From the NCBI GenBank assembly GCA_018971625.1, contig JAGXAJ010000028.1, forward strand, positions 1 through 45,985: a stretch of DNA of 45,985 nucleotides, written 5' to 3'. Positions 28,492 through 37,408 of this stretch are shown here, in pieces. Under the pieces are notes generated by a model, which was given only the letters and a program-made list of their open reading frames with translations, had not been told where the DNA came from and ran no database searches. The translations under genes were made by a program, and so were the position numbers. This DNA is from Pseudomonadota bacterium (lineage in GTDB: Bacteria; Pseudomonadota; Alphaproteobacteria; Rhizobiales; Xanthobacteraceae). The first letter of the stretch is position 1. Each line of letters starts with the position of its first letter.

Positions 28492-29271
28492 TCAGCGCTT
28501 GATGCCCTCGAAGCTCGCCGCGATGCCGCGCGCAAACAGCGACCAGTCGAAGCCCAGCGCGAGTGCGACGTAGCCGCGCTCGATCATCTGGTTGGCCTGC
28601 TCCGCGGTGCGCGCCACGCCGCCGATCGGAACGCCGCCCTTGCGGATGCCGGCCTCGGCCAGCGCCATCAGTTCCATGACTTCGGGATCATCAACGCGGC
28701 CTTGCTTGCCGATCGAGGTGGCGAGGTCGCCAGGACCGATCACTGCGATGTCGATGCCGGGCGTTGCCATGATCTCGTCGATGCGCTTGACCGCTTCGAC
28801 ATGCTCAATGGTGATCATGCAGATCACGTCGTCATCCGCGCGCGCCATGTAGTCGGGCATCGAAACGCCCCAGCGGAACGGCGCATGAAATGGTCCCCAC
28901 AACCGGTCGCCGCGAGGCGGATAGCGCAAGCTGCGCACGGCCTTTTCGACCTCCGCGCGACTGCAAATTATCGGAAAATTGATTCCCAGGGCACCGATAT
29001 CCATCGGCGCCTTGGCGAGCCAGGGTTCGTTGGCGGCAATCCGCGCCAGCGGTACGCAGGGCGTGCCTGAAGTCGCGACGATCATGCCATGCGCCGAGGC
29101 GAGATCGATCGGGCCATGCTCGAGATCGACGATGATCCAGTCGAGGCCGGAGCGGGCCATAATCTGCACGGTCTGGATTGAGGGAATGGTCGCGATTGCA
29201 CCAAAGGTCGGGCGGCCCTCACGCCATAATTTGCGCAGACGGTTCAGGGACGCGGGCGTTGCGGTGGTCAC
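28492..29271 (-). CDS. HpcH/HpaI aldolase family protein
   Basis: 259 residues, a metal-dependent class II pyruvate aldolase of the HpcH/HpaI family. It has FGAIATIPSIQTVQIMARSG, DWIIVDLEHGPIDLASA with the metal ligands, YPPRGDRLWGPF, and PGDLATSIGK. Such enzymes cleave 4-hydroxy-2-oxoacids or 2-keto-3-deoxy sugars to pyruvate; the substrate cannot be determined. It lies between murI and rpsD, 77 bases from murI on the same strand, so could be co-transcribed. No catabolic partner is nearby. Confidence 0.9.
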   Translation of the reverse strand: MTTATPASLNRLRKLWREGRPTFGAIATIPSIQTVQIMARSGLDWIIVDLEHGPIDLASAHGMIVATSGTPCVPLARIAANEPWLAKAPMDIGALGINFPIICSRAEVEKAVRSLRYPPRGDRLWGPFHAPFRWGVSMPDYMARADDDVICMITIEHVEAVKRIDEIMATPGIDIAVIGPGDLATSIGKQGRVDDPEVMELMALAEAGIRKGGVPIGGVARTAEQANQMIERGYVALALGFDWSLFARGIAASFEGIKR

Positions 29272-29348
29272 GTGCGAGGCTCCATCCCGCTGCTGGTTGT
29301 TGCCGCAAACCTAGCAGCGTGGGGTGCGGCAGGGAAGATCGAGGCCGT

Positions 29349-30146
29349 TCAGGCCGGCACGCGGCCGCCGAAAAACGGTATCAGTGCCTGGCTCAGCGCG
29401 TGAGGTCGTCCCGACGTGAAGATCATTTCCGCGCCAGCGGAGTCCATTTCGCTACCGGCGGCTCCGAGCAGATCCACAACGCGCCTGGCGATCGCGGGCG
29501 CGGGATCGATCCAGTTGACCGGCCAGGGCGCAAGCCTGACGAACCGGTCCAGCAGCAGCGGAAAATGCGTGCAGGCCAGCACTACAGTATCGGTCCACGC
29601 CGAAGCATCTTCGCCAGCGCCGACGAAACAGGGCATCAGCTCGGCCGAAATCGCGGCATCGCTGACCGGGTGACCGCTCAAGGCCGCCTCCGCCAGCGAA
29701 GCGAGATCGGACGAGCCAACCAAAGTCACCGCGCAACCCTGGCCGTGATCGCGAATCAGCGCATGGGTGTATTCGCGCTTCACGGTGGCCCTGGTGCCGA
29801 GCACCGACACGCGCCCGGTCTTCGATGCGGCACAGGCCGGCTTGATCGCCGGCACGGTGCCGACAAACGGCATGCGGTAGGCCGCGCGCAGGTGCGCCAT
29901 CACCGAAACCGACATCGTGTTGCAGGCAATCACCACAAGATCGGGCCGGTGCGCGGCTATCAATTCACCGACCAGTGGCACGACCCGTGCGATGATCGCA
30001 TCTTCGCTGTGGCGGCCATAAGGAAAGAACACGTCGTCGGCGACGTAGGTATAATGCGCGTCGGGGCGCACCTTGACGATCTCACGCAGGACGGTGAGAC
30101 CGCCGAGGCCGGAATCGAGCAGGAGAATCGTCGGGAAGGATGGCAC
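29349..30146 (-). CDS. murI: Glutamate racemase
   Basis: 265 residues. It makes D-glutamate for peptidoglycan by two-base racemisation with catalytic cysteines C75 (VIACNTMSVS) and C192 (LACTHFPLLL). The N-terminus ILLLDSGLGGLTVLREI contains the conserved Asp-Ser pair, followed by FFPYGRHSED. ATG 30144-30146 starts MPSFPTILLL. It is divergent from the DUF2235 gene across 156 bases. Confidence 0.95.
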   Translation of the reverse strand: MPSFPTILLLDSGLGGLTVLREIVKVRPDAHYTYVADDVFFPYGRHSEDAIIARVVPLVGELIAAHRPDLVVIACNTMSVSVMAHLRAAYRMPFVGTVPAIKPACAASKTGRVSVLGTRATVKREYTHALIRDHGQGCAVTLVGSSDLASLAEAALSGHPVSDAAISAELMPCFVGAGEDASAWTDTVVLACTHFPLLLDRFVRLAPWPVNWIDPAPAIARRVVDLLGAAGSEMDSAGAEMIFTSGRPHALSQALIPFFGGRVPA

Positions 30147-30225
30147 GCCCGCGATACTAGCCGATCCCGGGGGATCATTCAGTTGTTATCGCATGGCAGA
30201 GTAGTTGCGTAGAGCCCTGATTCCC

Positions 30226-30238
30226 GTACAAATTGTAC
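30226..30238. promoter_or_regulatory. 13-bp odd palindrome before the DUF2235 gene
   Basis: gtacaa-a-ttgtac is an exact inverted repeat about a central A, 65 bases before the DUF2235 start and 80 bases from murI. A regulator could bind here, but no candidate is adjacent. Confidence 0.3.
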
Positions 30239-30302
30239 CTTGCGTTCCCCAAAATTTGAGGCCAGCCTTGCTGTTTTGCGGCATCCCGGGGCTGGGGCAT
30301 CC

Positions 30303-32735
30303 ATGTCGAAAAACATCATTTTGCTGTCGGACGGAACCGGCAACAGCTCGCGAAGCCTGTTCAAGACCAATGTCTGGAGGCTCTACCAGCTGCTCGACCT
30401 GAGCAATCCCGAGCAGCAGGTCGCATTCTATGACGATGGCGTCGGCACATCTTCGTTCAAGCTGTTTGCCATTCTGGGCGGAATCTTCGGGTTTGGCCTG
30501 AAGCGCAATGTGATCGCGATCTACAGCTTTTGCTGTCGCAATTACCGGCAAGGCGATCGCATCTATTGTTTCGGATTCAGCCGCGGCGCCTTCACCATCC
30601 GGATCGTGGCTGGAATGATCGCCTCCCAGGGCCTCGTCGCTTACGACGACAATGAGGCCGACCTCGCACGCTTCGCTGCCGATGCCTATCGCCGCTACCG
30701 GCGGCGTTTTACCGGCGGCATCCTCAAATATCTCGGCAAGGTCCACATCGATTTGCGCGGCATACGTGACTTCATGATCCGCCTATCGCGCCGACTCCGG
30801 GGCCAGAACGTCGACGCGCCGCCGGCTGTTGAAGTCGAGAGCATCCAGTTCGTCGGTATCTGGGACACCGTCGATGCCTATGGTGGGCCGATCGAGGAAA
30901 TGACCCGCGCCATCGACTACTGGATCTGGCCGCTGTCGATGCCGGACCAGTTCATGAGCGCGAAGATCCTCAAAGCCTGCCATGCGATGTCGCTGGAAGA
31001 CGAGCGAGCCGCGTTTACGCCGGTGATCTGGGACGAACGTTATGTCCGCGCCAAGGCAAGGGTGCCTGGAAACGACAAGACGGATTGGCTGTTCGACATC
31101 AATTATGATCCACGCAGTGAGGCTGCGAAACAGGCCGAGCCTCCGCCGTATCGACGAACCCAGCTTCCCGAGATCGATCAGAAACGCATCAGCCAGGTCT
31201 GGTTCGTCGGCGTTCACGCCGACGTTGGGGGCGGCTATCCGGAGAACGGGCTTGCCTATGTGACGCTCGACTGGATGCTGGACCGGGCTCAGCCGTACGG
31301 GCTGAGATATTTCACCGGGCAACGCTCGATCGTGACCGATCCCCGGATCTGGCCAGACGACAAACTCAACGATTCCCGCAAGGGTTTTGCCGCCTACTAT
31401 CGCTACAAGCCGCGCAATCTCAAGGATCTCTACGAAGCTCCGCCCTACAAGCTGTCGTTCCGTGACGATCTCGCCTGCATCTGGCAGCTTCTGCGCAAAG
31501 CCGATCCGCCACAGACACGAATTCTCGACGATTTGTATCCGCCGGGCCAGCCGCACCAGGTGCTTCCGCCGCCGAAGCCGACCATTCACGACGCCGTTTT
31601 CAGGCGCATTCGATTTGGCACAGATCGTTATGTGCCGGTAGTCATGCCGAAAGCCGAACGCTATCGCTACACCAACAAGGCCGGCCTGATCGCCGAGGGA
31701 CCGCATCCGATCGACGATCATCCTGATTGGCGCTCCGCTGTTCAGAACGATGTCTGGAACTGGATCTGGCTGCGTCGCGTCGTCTATTTCCTGACGGTGT
31801 TCGCCACGCTGTTCGTTGTCGCCACGCCGGTATGGGTGATCTATTGGCCGGGCTTCGGCAAGGCAGAGTTCGGCGGTTTTGTCCGTCCGATCATCAATGC
31901 CGCGGCATCCTTCCTGCCGGCATTCCTGGAGCCGTGGTGGATCGCGTTCCGCGACGGGCCGGGCTTCGTACTGGCGGGCGGCATCGTGGCGCTGTTTCTG
32001 ATGTGGTACGGCACCAACCTGCAACAGACGATCCGCGACGTGTCGCGCCTGGCCTGGCACGATCCTGCGAAGCACAAGATAGTGACCGGTTGGCGCGCGA
32101 TAGTTTACAGGCTGCGTCGGATCGGAATTTACAAGGCGTTTTTTTATGTGCTGAGCCACTGGCTGTTCCCAACCGCTATCATGTTCTGGTTGTTCTCATG
32201 GCTTGCCTTCGGCACCGCGAATACGCTTGGCCTGGTCTGCAAGGCAACCGGGGAAATAGATCTGAAGAATGTCGCGGCTGCGGCGGCTAACGCCAAGCCG
32301 ATCGTGATGGCGACATCAAACCCATGCAACGCGATCGGCGTGAAAGTAACGGAGGGCAGAAGATATCAAATCACGCTGACCGTCGATAAGGAGCCTTTCG
32401 TGGACGATAGAATAAGTACGAATCCAAACGGTTTTGATCGCCACGAGGCGTCCTGGATCCAATTGCTGGGTGCGCCCTACCGGCGGCTGGTCTGGTCAAA
32501 TTGGTTCGCCACCATTCTCCGCGTCGGTAGCCCCGGGCTTGAGGAGCACGTTCTGCATTTCAAACAGGGCGGCAACGCATGGACCGCCGAATTCACGCCG
32601 CGCAGCAGCGGCGAGGTGTTTCTCTACGTCAACGACGCGGTGATCGGTCTGCCCTGGCTCTACGACCTGTTTTACAAGAACAATGGCGGGACAGCCGAAG
32701 TGAAACTGGAACTGGAGCCCAGCCAAAAGCCTTGA
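30303..32735 (+). CDS. DUF2235 protein with membrane C-terminal part
   Basis: 810 residues. Residues about 1-350 form a DUF2235 alpha/beta hydrolase-like domain: NIILLSDGTGNSSRS, IYSFCCRNYRQGDRIYCFG, and the nucleophile elbow GFSRGAFTIR with S93. Later come WFVGVHADVGGGYPE with the expected Asp/His. DUF2235 members include type VI phospholipase effectors, but no VgrG, Hcp or immunity gene is nearby. Residues about 515-660 carry roughly three membrane segments (VVYFLTVFATLFVVATPVWV, LAGGIVALFLMWYG, SHWLFPTAIMFWLFSWLAFG), then a beta-rich tail. A membrane-bound lipase or esterase of the cell itself is my inference. ATG 30303 is chosen because it starts the domain. Confidence 0.85.
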   Translation: MSKNIILLSDGTGNSSRSLFKTNVWRLYQLLDLSNPEQQVAFYDDGVGTSSFKLFAILGGIFGFGLKRNVIAIYSFCCRNYRQGDRIYCFGFSRGAFTIRIVAGMIASQGLVAYDDNEADLARFAADAYRRYRRRFTGGILKYLGKVHIDLRGIRDFMIRLSRRLRGQNVDAPPAVEVESIQFVGIWDTVDAYGGPIEEMTRAIDYWIWPLSMPDQFMSAKILKACHAMSLEDERAAFTPVIWDERYVRAKARVPGNDKTDWLFDINYDPRSEAAKQAEPPPYRRTQLPEIDQKRISQVWFVGVHADVGGGYPENGLAYVTLDWMLDRAQPYGLRYFTGQRSIVTDPRIWPDDKLNDSRKGFAAYYRYKPRNLKDLYEAPPYKLSFRDDLACIWQLLRKADPPQTRILDDLYPPGQPHQVLPPPKPTIHDAVFRRIRFGTDRYVPVVMPKAERYRYTNKAGLIAEGPHPIDDHPDWRSAVQNDVWNWIWLRRVVYFLTVFATLFVVATPVWVIYWPGFGKAEFGGFVRPIINAAASFLPAFLEPWWIAFRDGPGFVLAGGIVALFLMWYGTNLQQTIRDVSRLAWHDPAKHKIVTGWRAIVYRLRRIGIYKAFFYVLSHWLFPTAIMFWLFSWLAFGTANTLGLVCKATGEIDLKNVAAAAANAKPIVMATSNPCNAIGVKVTEGRRYQITLTVDKEPFVDDRISTNPNGFDRHEASWIQLLGAPYRRLVWSNWFATILRVGSPGLEEHVLHFKQGGNAWTAEFTPRSSGEVFLYVNDAVIGLPWLYDLFYKNNGGTAEVKLELEPSQKP

Positions 32736-32742
32736 GTCGATT

Positions 32743-34050
32743 TCACGTCGCGCCGAATACGCGGCCGAAGATCGTGTCGACGTGCTTGAGGTGATGGGCG
32801 AGGTCGAACTGCTCCTCGATCTCGGCATCGGAGAGATACTTCTTCACGTCGGGATCTTTTTTCAGCAGCGTCTGGAAATCGCCTTCGCCGCGCCATACCG
32901 GCATCGCGTTGCGCTGCACGTATTTGTAGGCGTCCTCGCGGCTGGCGCCTTTCTGCGTCAGCGCAATCAGCAACCGTTGCGAATGCACGAGGCCGCCGAG
33001 GCGATCGAGATTCTTCCGCATGTTGGCAGGGTAGACCAGCAGCTTGTCGACCAGGCCGGCGAGGCGATTGAGCGCGAAGTCGAGCGTGATTGTGGCGTCG
33101 GGGCCGATCATGCGCTCGACGGAGGAATGCGAAATATCGCGCTCATGCCACAACGCGACATTCTCCAGCGCCGGCGTTACATATCCGCGCACCATGCGTG
33201 CGAGGCCGGTGAGATTCTCTGACAATACCGGATTGCGCTTGTGCGGCATCGCCGAGGAGCCTTTCTGGCCTTCGGAGAAGAATTCCTCGGCCTCCAGCAC
33301 CTCAGTGCGCTGCATGTGACGGATTTCGGTGGCGAGCCGCTCGATTGAGGAGGCGATCACGCCAAGGGTAGCGAAATACATCGCGTGGCGATCGCGCGGA
33401 ATCACCTGCGTCGAGATCGGCTCCGGCACCAGTCCCATCGCCTTGGCGACATGCGCCTCCACGCGCGGATCGATCTGGGCGAAGGTGCCGACCGCGCCTG
33501 AGATCGCGCAGGTCGCAACTTCCTTGCGGGCAGCGACCAGCCGCTCGCGGGCGCGGGAAAATTCTGCATGAGCATAGGCAAGCTTCAGTCCGAATGTCAC
33601 CGGTTCGGCGTGGATGCCGTGGGAGCGGCCGATAGTCGGGGTCATCTTGTGCTCGAAGGCGCGCTTCTTCAGCGCGGCCAGAACCCTGTCGACGTCGGCG
33701 ATCAATAGATCCGCCGCGCGGGCCAATTGCACGTTGAGGCAGGTATCGAGCACGTCGGAAGAGGTCATGCCCTGGTGCACGAAACGCGCCTCGGGGCCGA
33801 CGATTTCGGCCAGATGGGTCAAGAAGGCGATGACATCGTGCTTGGTCTCGCGTTCGATCTCGTCAATCCGCGCAACGTCGAAAGTGGCGTCCTTTGCCTT
33901 GGCCCAGATTGTTTTGGCGGCTTCCTTGGGGATCACGCCCAGTTCCGCCAGCGCGTCCGCGGCATGCGCCTCGATCTCGAACCAGATCTTGAATCGGGTT
34001 TGGGCCTCCCAGATGGAGGCCATCTCCGGGCGGCTGTAGCGGGGGATCAT
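32743..34050 (-). CDS. purB: Adenylosuccinate lyase
   Basis: 435 residues, acting twice in purine synthesis (SAICAR to AICAR, and adenylosuccinate to AMP). The fumarase-family signature is KGSSAMPHKRNPVLSENLTG; also MIPRYSRPEMASIWEAQTRF at the start and VHQGMTSSDVLDTCLNVQLA. It ends 7 bases from the end of the DUF2235 gene on the other strand. It is not linked to the purCSQL operon but supplies the next step. Confidence 0.97.
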   Translation of the reverse strand: MIPRYSRPEMASIWEAQTRFKIWFEIEAHAADALAELGVIPKEAAKTIWAKAKDATFDVARIDEIERETKHDVIAFLTHLAEIVGPEARFVHQGMTSSDVLDTCLNVQLARAADLLIADVDRVLAALKKRAFEHKMTPTIGRSHGIHAEPVTFGLKLAYAHAEFSRARERLVAARKEVATCAISGAVGTFAQIDPRVEAHVAKAMGLVPEPISTQVIPRDRHAMYFATLGVIASSIERLATEIRHMQRTEVLEAEEFFSEGQKGSSAMPHKRNPVLSENLTGLARMVRGYVTPALENVALWHERDISHSSVERMIGPDATITLDFALNRLAGLVDKLLVYPANMRKNLDRLGGLVHSQRLLIALTQKGASREDAYKYVQRNAMPVWRGEGDFQTLLKKDPDVKKYLSDAEIEEQFDLAHHLKHVDTIFGRVFGAT

Positions 34051-34195
34051 GGCGCGTTTCGACGTTTTGAGGGATTACGTCGCTGTTTAGCAGAGTGGTG
34101 CCAGTGAGACAAACAGGCTCATGCAAGCGCACGCACAGGGGACCGCGACGGGCAGGGCCCGGTCAAATACCGGAGCGCCGTCAGTCACGGTATAT

Positions 34196-34225
34196 TGGAT
34201 AACAGATATTGAAATCTGTCATCCA
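34196..34225. promoter_or_regulatory. Inverted repeat, candidate operator for the TetR gene
   Basis: ggataacagat (34197-34207), spacer attgaa, atctgtcatcc (34214-34224), extendable by T-A at 34196/34225. One mismatch in the 11-base arms. It lies in the 387-base stretch between purB and the TetR gene, 213 bases before the latter; besides this repeat and the short frame below I see nothing else there. Arm length suits a TetR-type dimer; a transcribed hairpin is the alternative. Confidence 0.45.
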
Positions 34226-34296
34226 GGCGATTATGGTTGCTTCGAGCCACCGCGAACACGCGGGGACCAGCCAAGAAACCTCGCCGAGAAACTGCC

Positions 34297-34398
34297 ATGA
34301 CCGCTGAGCTTTTATATTTTACCGCCCGAATCCATCACTGGCTCAATGTCCAGGTCGCCCGCCATCTGGCGGCCCAGGCGGCCAAATTCACCCGTTAG
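34297..34398 (+). CDS. Possible 33-residue small protein upstream of the TetR gene
   Basis: Reads MTAELLYFTARIHHW, then LNVQVARHLAAQAAKFTR, ending TAG at 34396-34398, just before an ATG (34399) in the regulator's frame. It is amphipathic and Ala-rich. The upstream gagaa is a weak ribosome site. It could be a leader peptide or chance. Confidence 0.25.
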   Translation: MTAELLYFTARIHHWLNVQVARHLAAQAAKFTR

Positions 34399-34437
34399 AT
34401 GGTGCTGACAGCCCGAGGTAAGGTAAATGGTGCCCGC

Positions 34438-35034
34438 ATGAATGAAGTCGTGGTTTTAACGCCTGAACGCATTCTGGAGGTCACCGAGGACGTTCTGCGC
34501 CGCTTCGGACTGGCAAAGGCAACCGTCGTCGACGTTGCCCGTGCGCTGGATGTCAGTCACGGCAGCGTCTATCGGCATTTCCCGAGCAAGGCGTCGTTGC
34601 GCGAGGCGGTAGCCAAGCGATGGCTTGACCGCGTCAGCGCGCCGCTTGCCAAGATCGCCGAGGGCTCAGGACCTGCGCCCGCGCGGCTTGAGCGTTGGCT
34701 GCGTACGCTTTGTCTGGCCAAGCAGAAGAAGGTTTGCGACGATCCCGAGATGTTCGCGACTTATCTGGCGCTGGCGCGCGAAGCCTGCGTGGTCGTCAAG
34801 GCGCACAAGGAAAGGTTGGCCGATCAGATCGCGACTATACTTTACGATGGCGTCAAGCAGGGCGCCTTCCAGGTCACCGACGTCAGGGCCTCGGCGCGCG
34901 CGATCCTCGACGCCATCAGCCGCTACCATCATCCCGCGCATGCCGGGGAATGGAAGGATGCCGATCTTGCCGAGCGGTTCGACGCGCTGCTGGCGCTGTT
35001 GCTGAAAGGTCTGGAAGCTCCGCGCAAGCGCTGA
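34438..35034 (+). CDS. TetR/AcrR family transcriptional regulator
   Basis: 198 residues. The N-terminal helix-turn-helix is clear: VTEDVLRRFGLAKATVVDVARAL then VSHGSVYRHFPSKASLREAV. The C-terminal ligand domain (LERWLRTLCLAKQKKVCDDP; ILDAISRYHHPAHAGEWKD) is a common rhizobial type. ATG 34438 (MNEVVVLTP) is preferred, although its ribosome site (ggtaagg, about 14 bases away) is distant; ATG 34399 in the same frame is the alternative. Its target is unknown; neighbouring transcription units are purB and rpe, both on the other strand. Confidence 0.88.
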   Translation: MNEVVVLTPERILEVTEDVLRRFGLAKATVVDVARALDVSHGSVYRHFPSKASLREAVAKRWLDRVSAPLAKIAEGSGPAPARLERWLRTLCLAKQKKVCDDPEMFATYLALAREACVVVKAHKERLADQIATILYDGVKQGAFQVTDVRASARAILDAISRYHHPAHAGEWKDADLAERFDALLALLLKGLEAPRKR

Positions 35035-35044
35035 GGGGGCAGGC

Positions 35045-35746
35045 TTACACTGCTTCTCCGCGCGCCAGCGCCGCCGCCTGGCGAATGGCGGAAATATTGG
35101 TCTTGTAGCTTTCCATGGTGCCGCCCTTGAACACGGAGGAGCCCGCGACAAAGGCGTTGGCGCCGGCGGCTGCCAACTGGCCGGCCACGTCCGGTGCGAC
35201 GCCGCCATCGATCTCGAGATCGATCGGCCGTCCTGCGATCATCGCCTTGAGATCGCTCACCTTGCCAAGCGCGGACCGGATGAAGCTCTGGCCGCCGAAG
35301 CCGGGATTGACCGACATCACCAGCACCAGATCGACCATGTCGATGACATTTTCGACCGCCGAGATCGGCGTTGCCGGATTGATGACGACGCCGGCCTTCT
35401 TGCCGAGCGCGCGGATCGCCTGCAGCGAACGATGCAAATGGGGGCCAGCCTCGGCATGCACCGTGATGTGATCGCAGCCGGCCTTGGCGAAGGCTTCGAG
35501 GTAGGGATCGCAAGGCGAGATCATCAGATGCGCGTCGAATATCTTCTTGGTGTGCGGCCGCATCGCCTTGATGACATCGGGACCAAAGGAAATGTTGGGA
35601 ACGAAGTGCCCGTCCATCGGATCGAGATGAATCCAGTCTGCGCCGGCTTCGTCGACGGCACGAATTTCCTCGGCCAGCCGCGAGAAATCAGCCGCCAGGA
35701 TGGACGGTGCGATGACCAGGGGACGGGACACAAATTGCTGGGACAT
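35045..35746 (-). CDS. rpe: Ribulose-phosphate 3-epimerase
   Basis: 233 residues, interconverting ribulose 5-phosphate and xylulose 5-phosphate in the pentose-phosphate and Calvin pathways. TIM-barrel motifs: [49 protein letters not shown] and [16 protein letters not shown] 35744-35746 ([10 protein letters not shown]) was chosen over an upstream start at 35917, which adds 57 residues unlike the family. Its end is 10 bases from the TetR stop, convergent. Confidence 0.96.
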   Translation of the reverse strand: MSQQFVSRPLVIAPSILAADFSRLAEEIRAVDEAGADWIHLDPMDGHFVPNISFGPDVIKAMRPHTKKIFDAHLMISPCDPYLEAFAKAGCDHITVHAEAGPHLHRSLQAIRALGKKAGVVINPATPISAVENVIDMVDLVLVMSVNPGFGGQSFIRSALGKVSDLKAMIAGRPIDLEIDGGVAPDVAGQLAAAGANAFVAGSSVFKGGTMESYKTNISAIRQAAALARGEAV

Positions 35747-35774
35747 GTACGCTTTCCAGAAGGTATTTCGGCAT

Positions 35775-35789
35775 GCGGAACGGTTCCGC
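35775..35789. promoter_or_regulatory. 15-bp odd palindrome upstream of rpe
   Basis: gcggaac-g-gttccgc, exact about the central G, 29 bases before the rpe start. Could be a regulator site or a short hairpin in the leader. Confidence 0.35.
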
Positions 35790-36007
35790 GTAACATGTGC
35801 CAAGCCCGGGGGCAATGCGATCGGTGCCGGTGGCAGACCGCTTGTGGATGCAAGAAGCGGGAAAATTCTGCCTTGCGCGGCATCGATTGCCGGGGAACTG
35901 GCGCGTTGGAAATTCAAAAAGCCGCTTCTTTACCGGACTTTTGCCCTGGCACGGCGCTTGCGTGGACGACGTAAGCCGCCTGGCGCGGCGCGTATTGGAG
36001 TTTGATC

Positions 36008-36334
36008 ATGCTGTTTGCTTTGGGCGCCGCGTCGACCGCATTGGATGCCGTTCGGTCGTTGATTACGTCCGCATCCTCTCCGGCGCCATCCGGTGTTTCC
36101 GGCTCCGGTTTTGAACAGGCAGGCCCGTTCAAAGTTTCCAGCCCGGCTTCGGCAGCGGCGAACACCGGTCCAGCGACGGGGTTCAGCACCGCTTCGCGGA
36201 TATCGCCGGCGACGATGCAGGCGCTACTGGAGGCGCAAAGCTCGTCCACTGCCAGTTCGGCGCCCGCCAGTCTCGTCGAATCTTCGTCGGTGACAGCCGC
36301 ATCGGCTGTCTCTGGCGGCGCCGCCTCGTCCTGA
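36008..36334 (+). CDS. Ser/Ala-rich small hypothetical protein
   Basis: 108 residues from ATG 36008, which has GGAG seven bases upstream, a good ribosome site. Starts MLFALGAASTALDAVRSLIT, then low-complexity Ser, Ala, Pro and Gly, with one ordered-looking segment SRISPATMQALLEAQSSS. I recall longer Bradyrhizobium proteins with the same opening and the 'ISPqTMsALL' segment followed by EF-hand repeats; here the part after that segment is missing, so this may be a shortened form. Function unknown. Confidence 0.65.
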   Translation: MLFALGAASTALDAVRSLITSASSPAPSGVSGSGFEQAGPFKVSSPASAAANTGPATGFSTASRISPATMQALLEAQSSSTASSAPASLVESSSVTAASAVSGGAASS

Positions 36335-36409
36335 TCACCGGCGCCGCCGTTTTCCTTCAGCGCATGAGGTGGAGCGCCGGCTTTTCGCCGGCCGGCACAT
36401 TTCTGCACC

Positions 36410-37408
36410 CTATCCGAAGCGATCCTTCCAACTCGGCAGCGCGCCGGCAAAGGGCAGGGCGGTCGCCGAATAGACACCACGCGCGATTGCGCGCGCGGTG
36501 ACATTGGCCGCGATCATGCCGAGTTCGGTCAAGCCGACCAACGGATCGATCGACTTTTCGCAGGTCGCGGCGGCGAACACCACGTCGCCGTCGAGCGGTG
36601 CGTGTACCGGGTAGATCGCGCGGGCAAACCCGGTCTGCGCGATCATCGCAAGCCGCTTGGTCTGGGATTTGGTCAGAACCGCATCGGTTACGACAACCGC
36701 AAGCGTGGTGTTCTCGGGCGGCGTTGCATTCATCGCCCCCTTCAGACGCATCGCCAGCATGTCCGGCGTGAATGATGGCGGCAGCCCGCGCCCGCCATAT
36801 TCGTCGTCGATCTCGAATGGCGCCGCCCAGAACCACGGTCCATCGCCGACCGTGACGCTGCCGGCCGCATTGACGATAGCAAGCGCGGCAACCTTGATGC
36901 CGCCTTGTGTCGCCGCCGATGCCGAGCCGAGACCGCCTTTCAGATTGCTCGTGGTCGCGCCGAGGCCCGCGCCGACACTGCCGAGCGCGAAGGATGTCGT
37001 CGCAGCCGCGGTCGCCGCGGCATAGCCAAGATCCCGATACGGCGCGAAGCGACCCCATTGTTTGTTGCCGCCGTTGAGCAGATCGAAACAGATCGCGCCT
37101 GGCACGATCGGAATGACGGCTTCGCGGATTCGATAACCCTGGCCCTGTTCGGCGAGCCAGGCCTGCACGCCGCCACCGGCTTCCAGTCCGAACGCCGAGC
37201 CGCCAGCAAGGGCAATGCCGTGAATCTGCTGCACCGTGGCGACGGGATCGAGCAGCGAGCCCTCGCGGATGCCGGGGCCGCCGCCGCGCACGTCCATCGA
37301 GGCGGTCGCGGGGTTGTCAAAGATCACCGCAGTGACGCCGGAGCCGAGAGCGGCGTCGTCGGCGTGGCCGACGCGGACGCCGGCAATGTCGGTCAGAAGG
37401 TTGTTCAT
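36410..37408 (-). CDS. P1 family peptidase (DmpA/NylC-like, S58)
   Basis: 332 residues. These N-terminal nucleophile hydrolases self-cleave; the usual site precedes a Ser/Thr, here probably N233-T234 in PPENTTLAVVVTDA. Other signatures: [48 protein letters not shown] and VGDGPWFWAAPFEID. Activities include aminopeptidase and amide hydrolase. The start ATG (37406-37408) overlaps the stop of the kinase gene by 4 bases, so it is probably translated after the kinase by coupling, an unusual partnership. Confidence 0.92.
   Translation of the reverse strand: MNNLLTDIAGVRVGHADDAALGSGVTAVIFDNPATASMDVRGGGPGIREGSLLDPVATVQQIHGIALAGGSAFGLEAGGGVQAWLAEQGQGYRIREAVIPIVPGAICFDLLNGGNKQWGRFAPYRDLGYAAATAAATTSFALGSVGAGLGATTSNLKGGLGSASAATQGGIKVAALAIVNAAGSVTVGDGPWFWAAPFEIDDEYGGRGLPPSFTPDMLAMRLKGAMNATPPENTTLAVVVTDAVLTKSQTKRLAMIAQTGFARAIYPVHAPLDGDVVFAAATCEKSIDPLVGLTELGMIAANVTARAIARGVYSATALPFAGALPSWKDRFG

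Noticed and set aside
30783..32159. 458-codon frame opposite the DUF2235 gene
   Set aside because: Antisense shadow; the plus-strand gene has clear motifs.
30303..32735. Type VI effector with immunity gene
   Set aside because: No VgrG, PAAR, Hcp or small immunity gene; neighbours are murI and purB.
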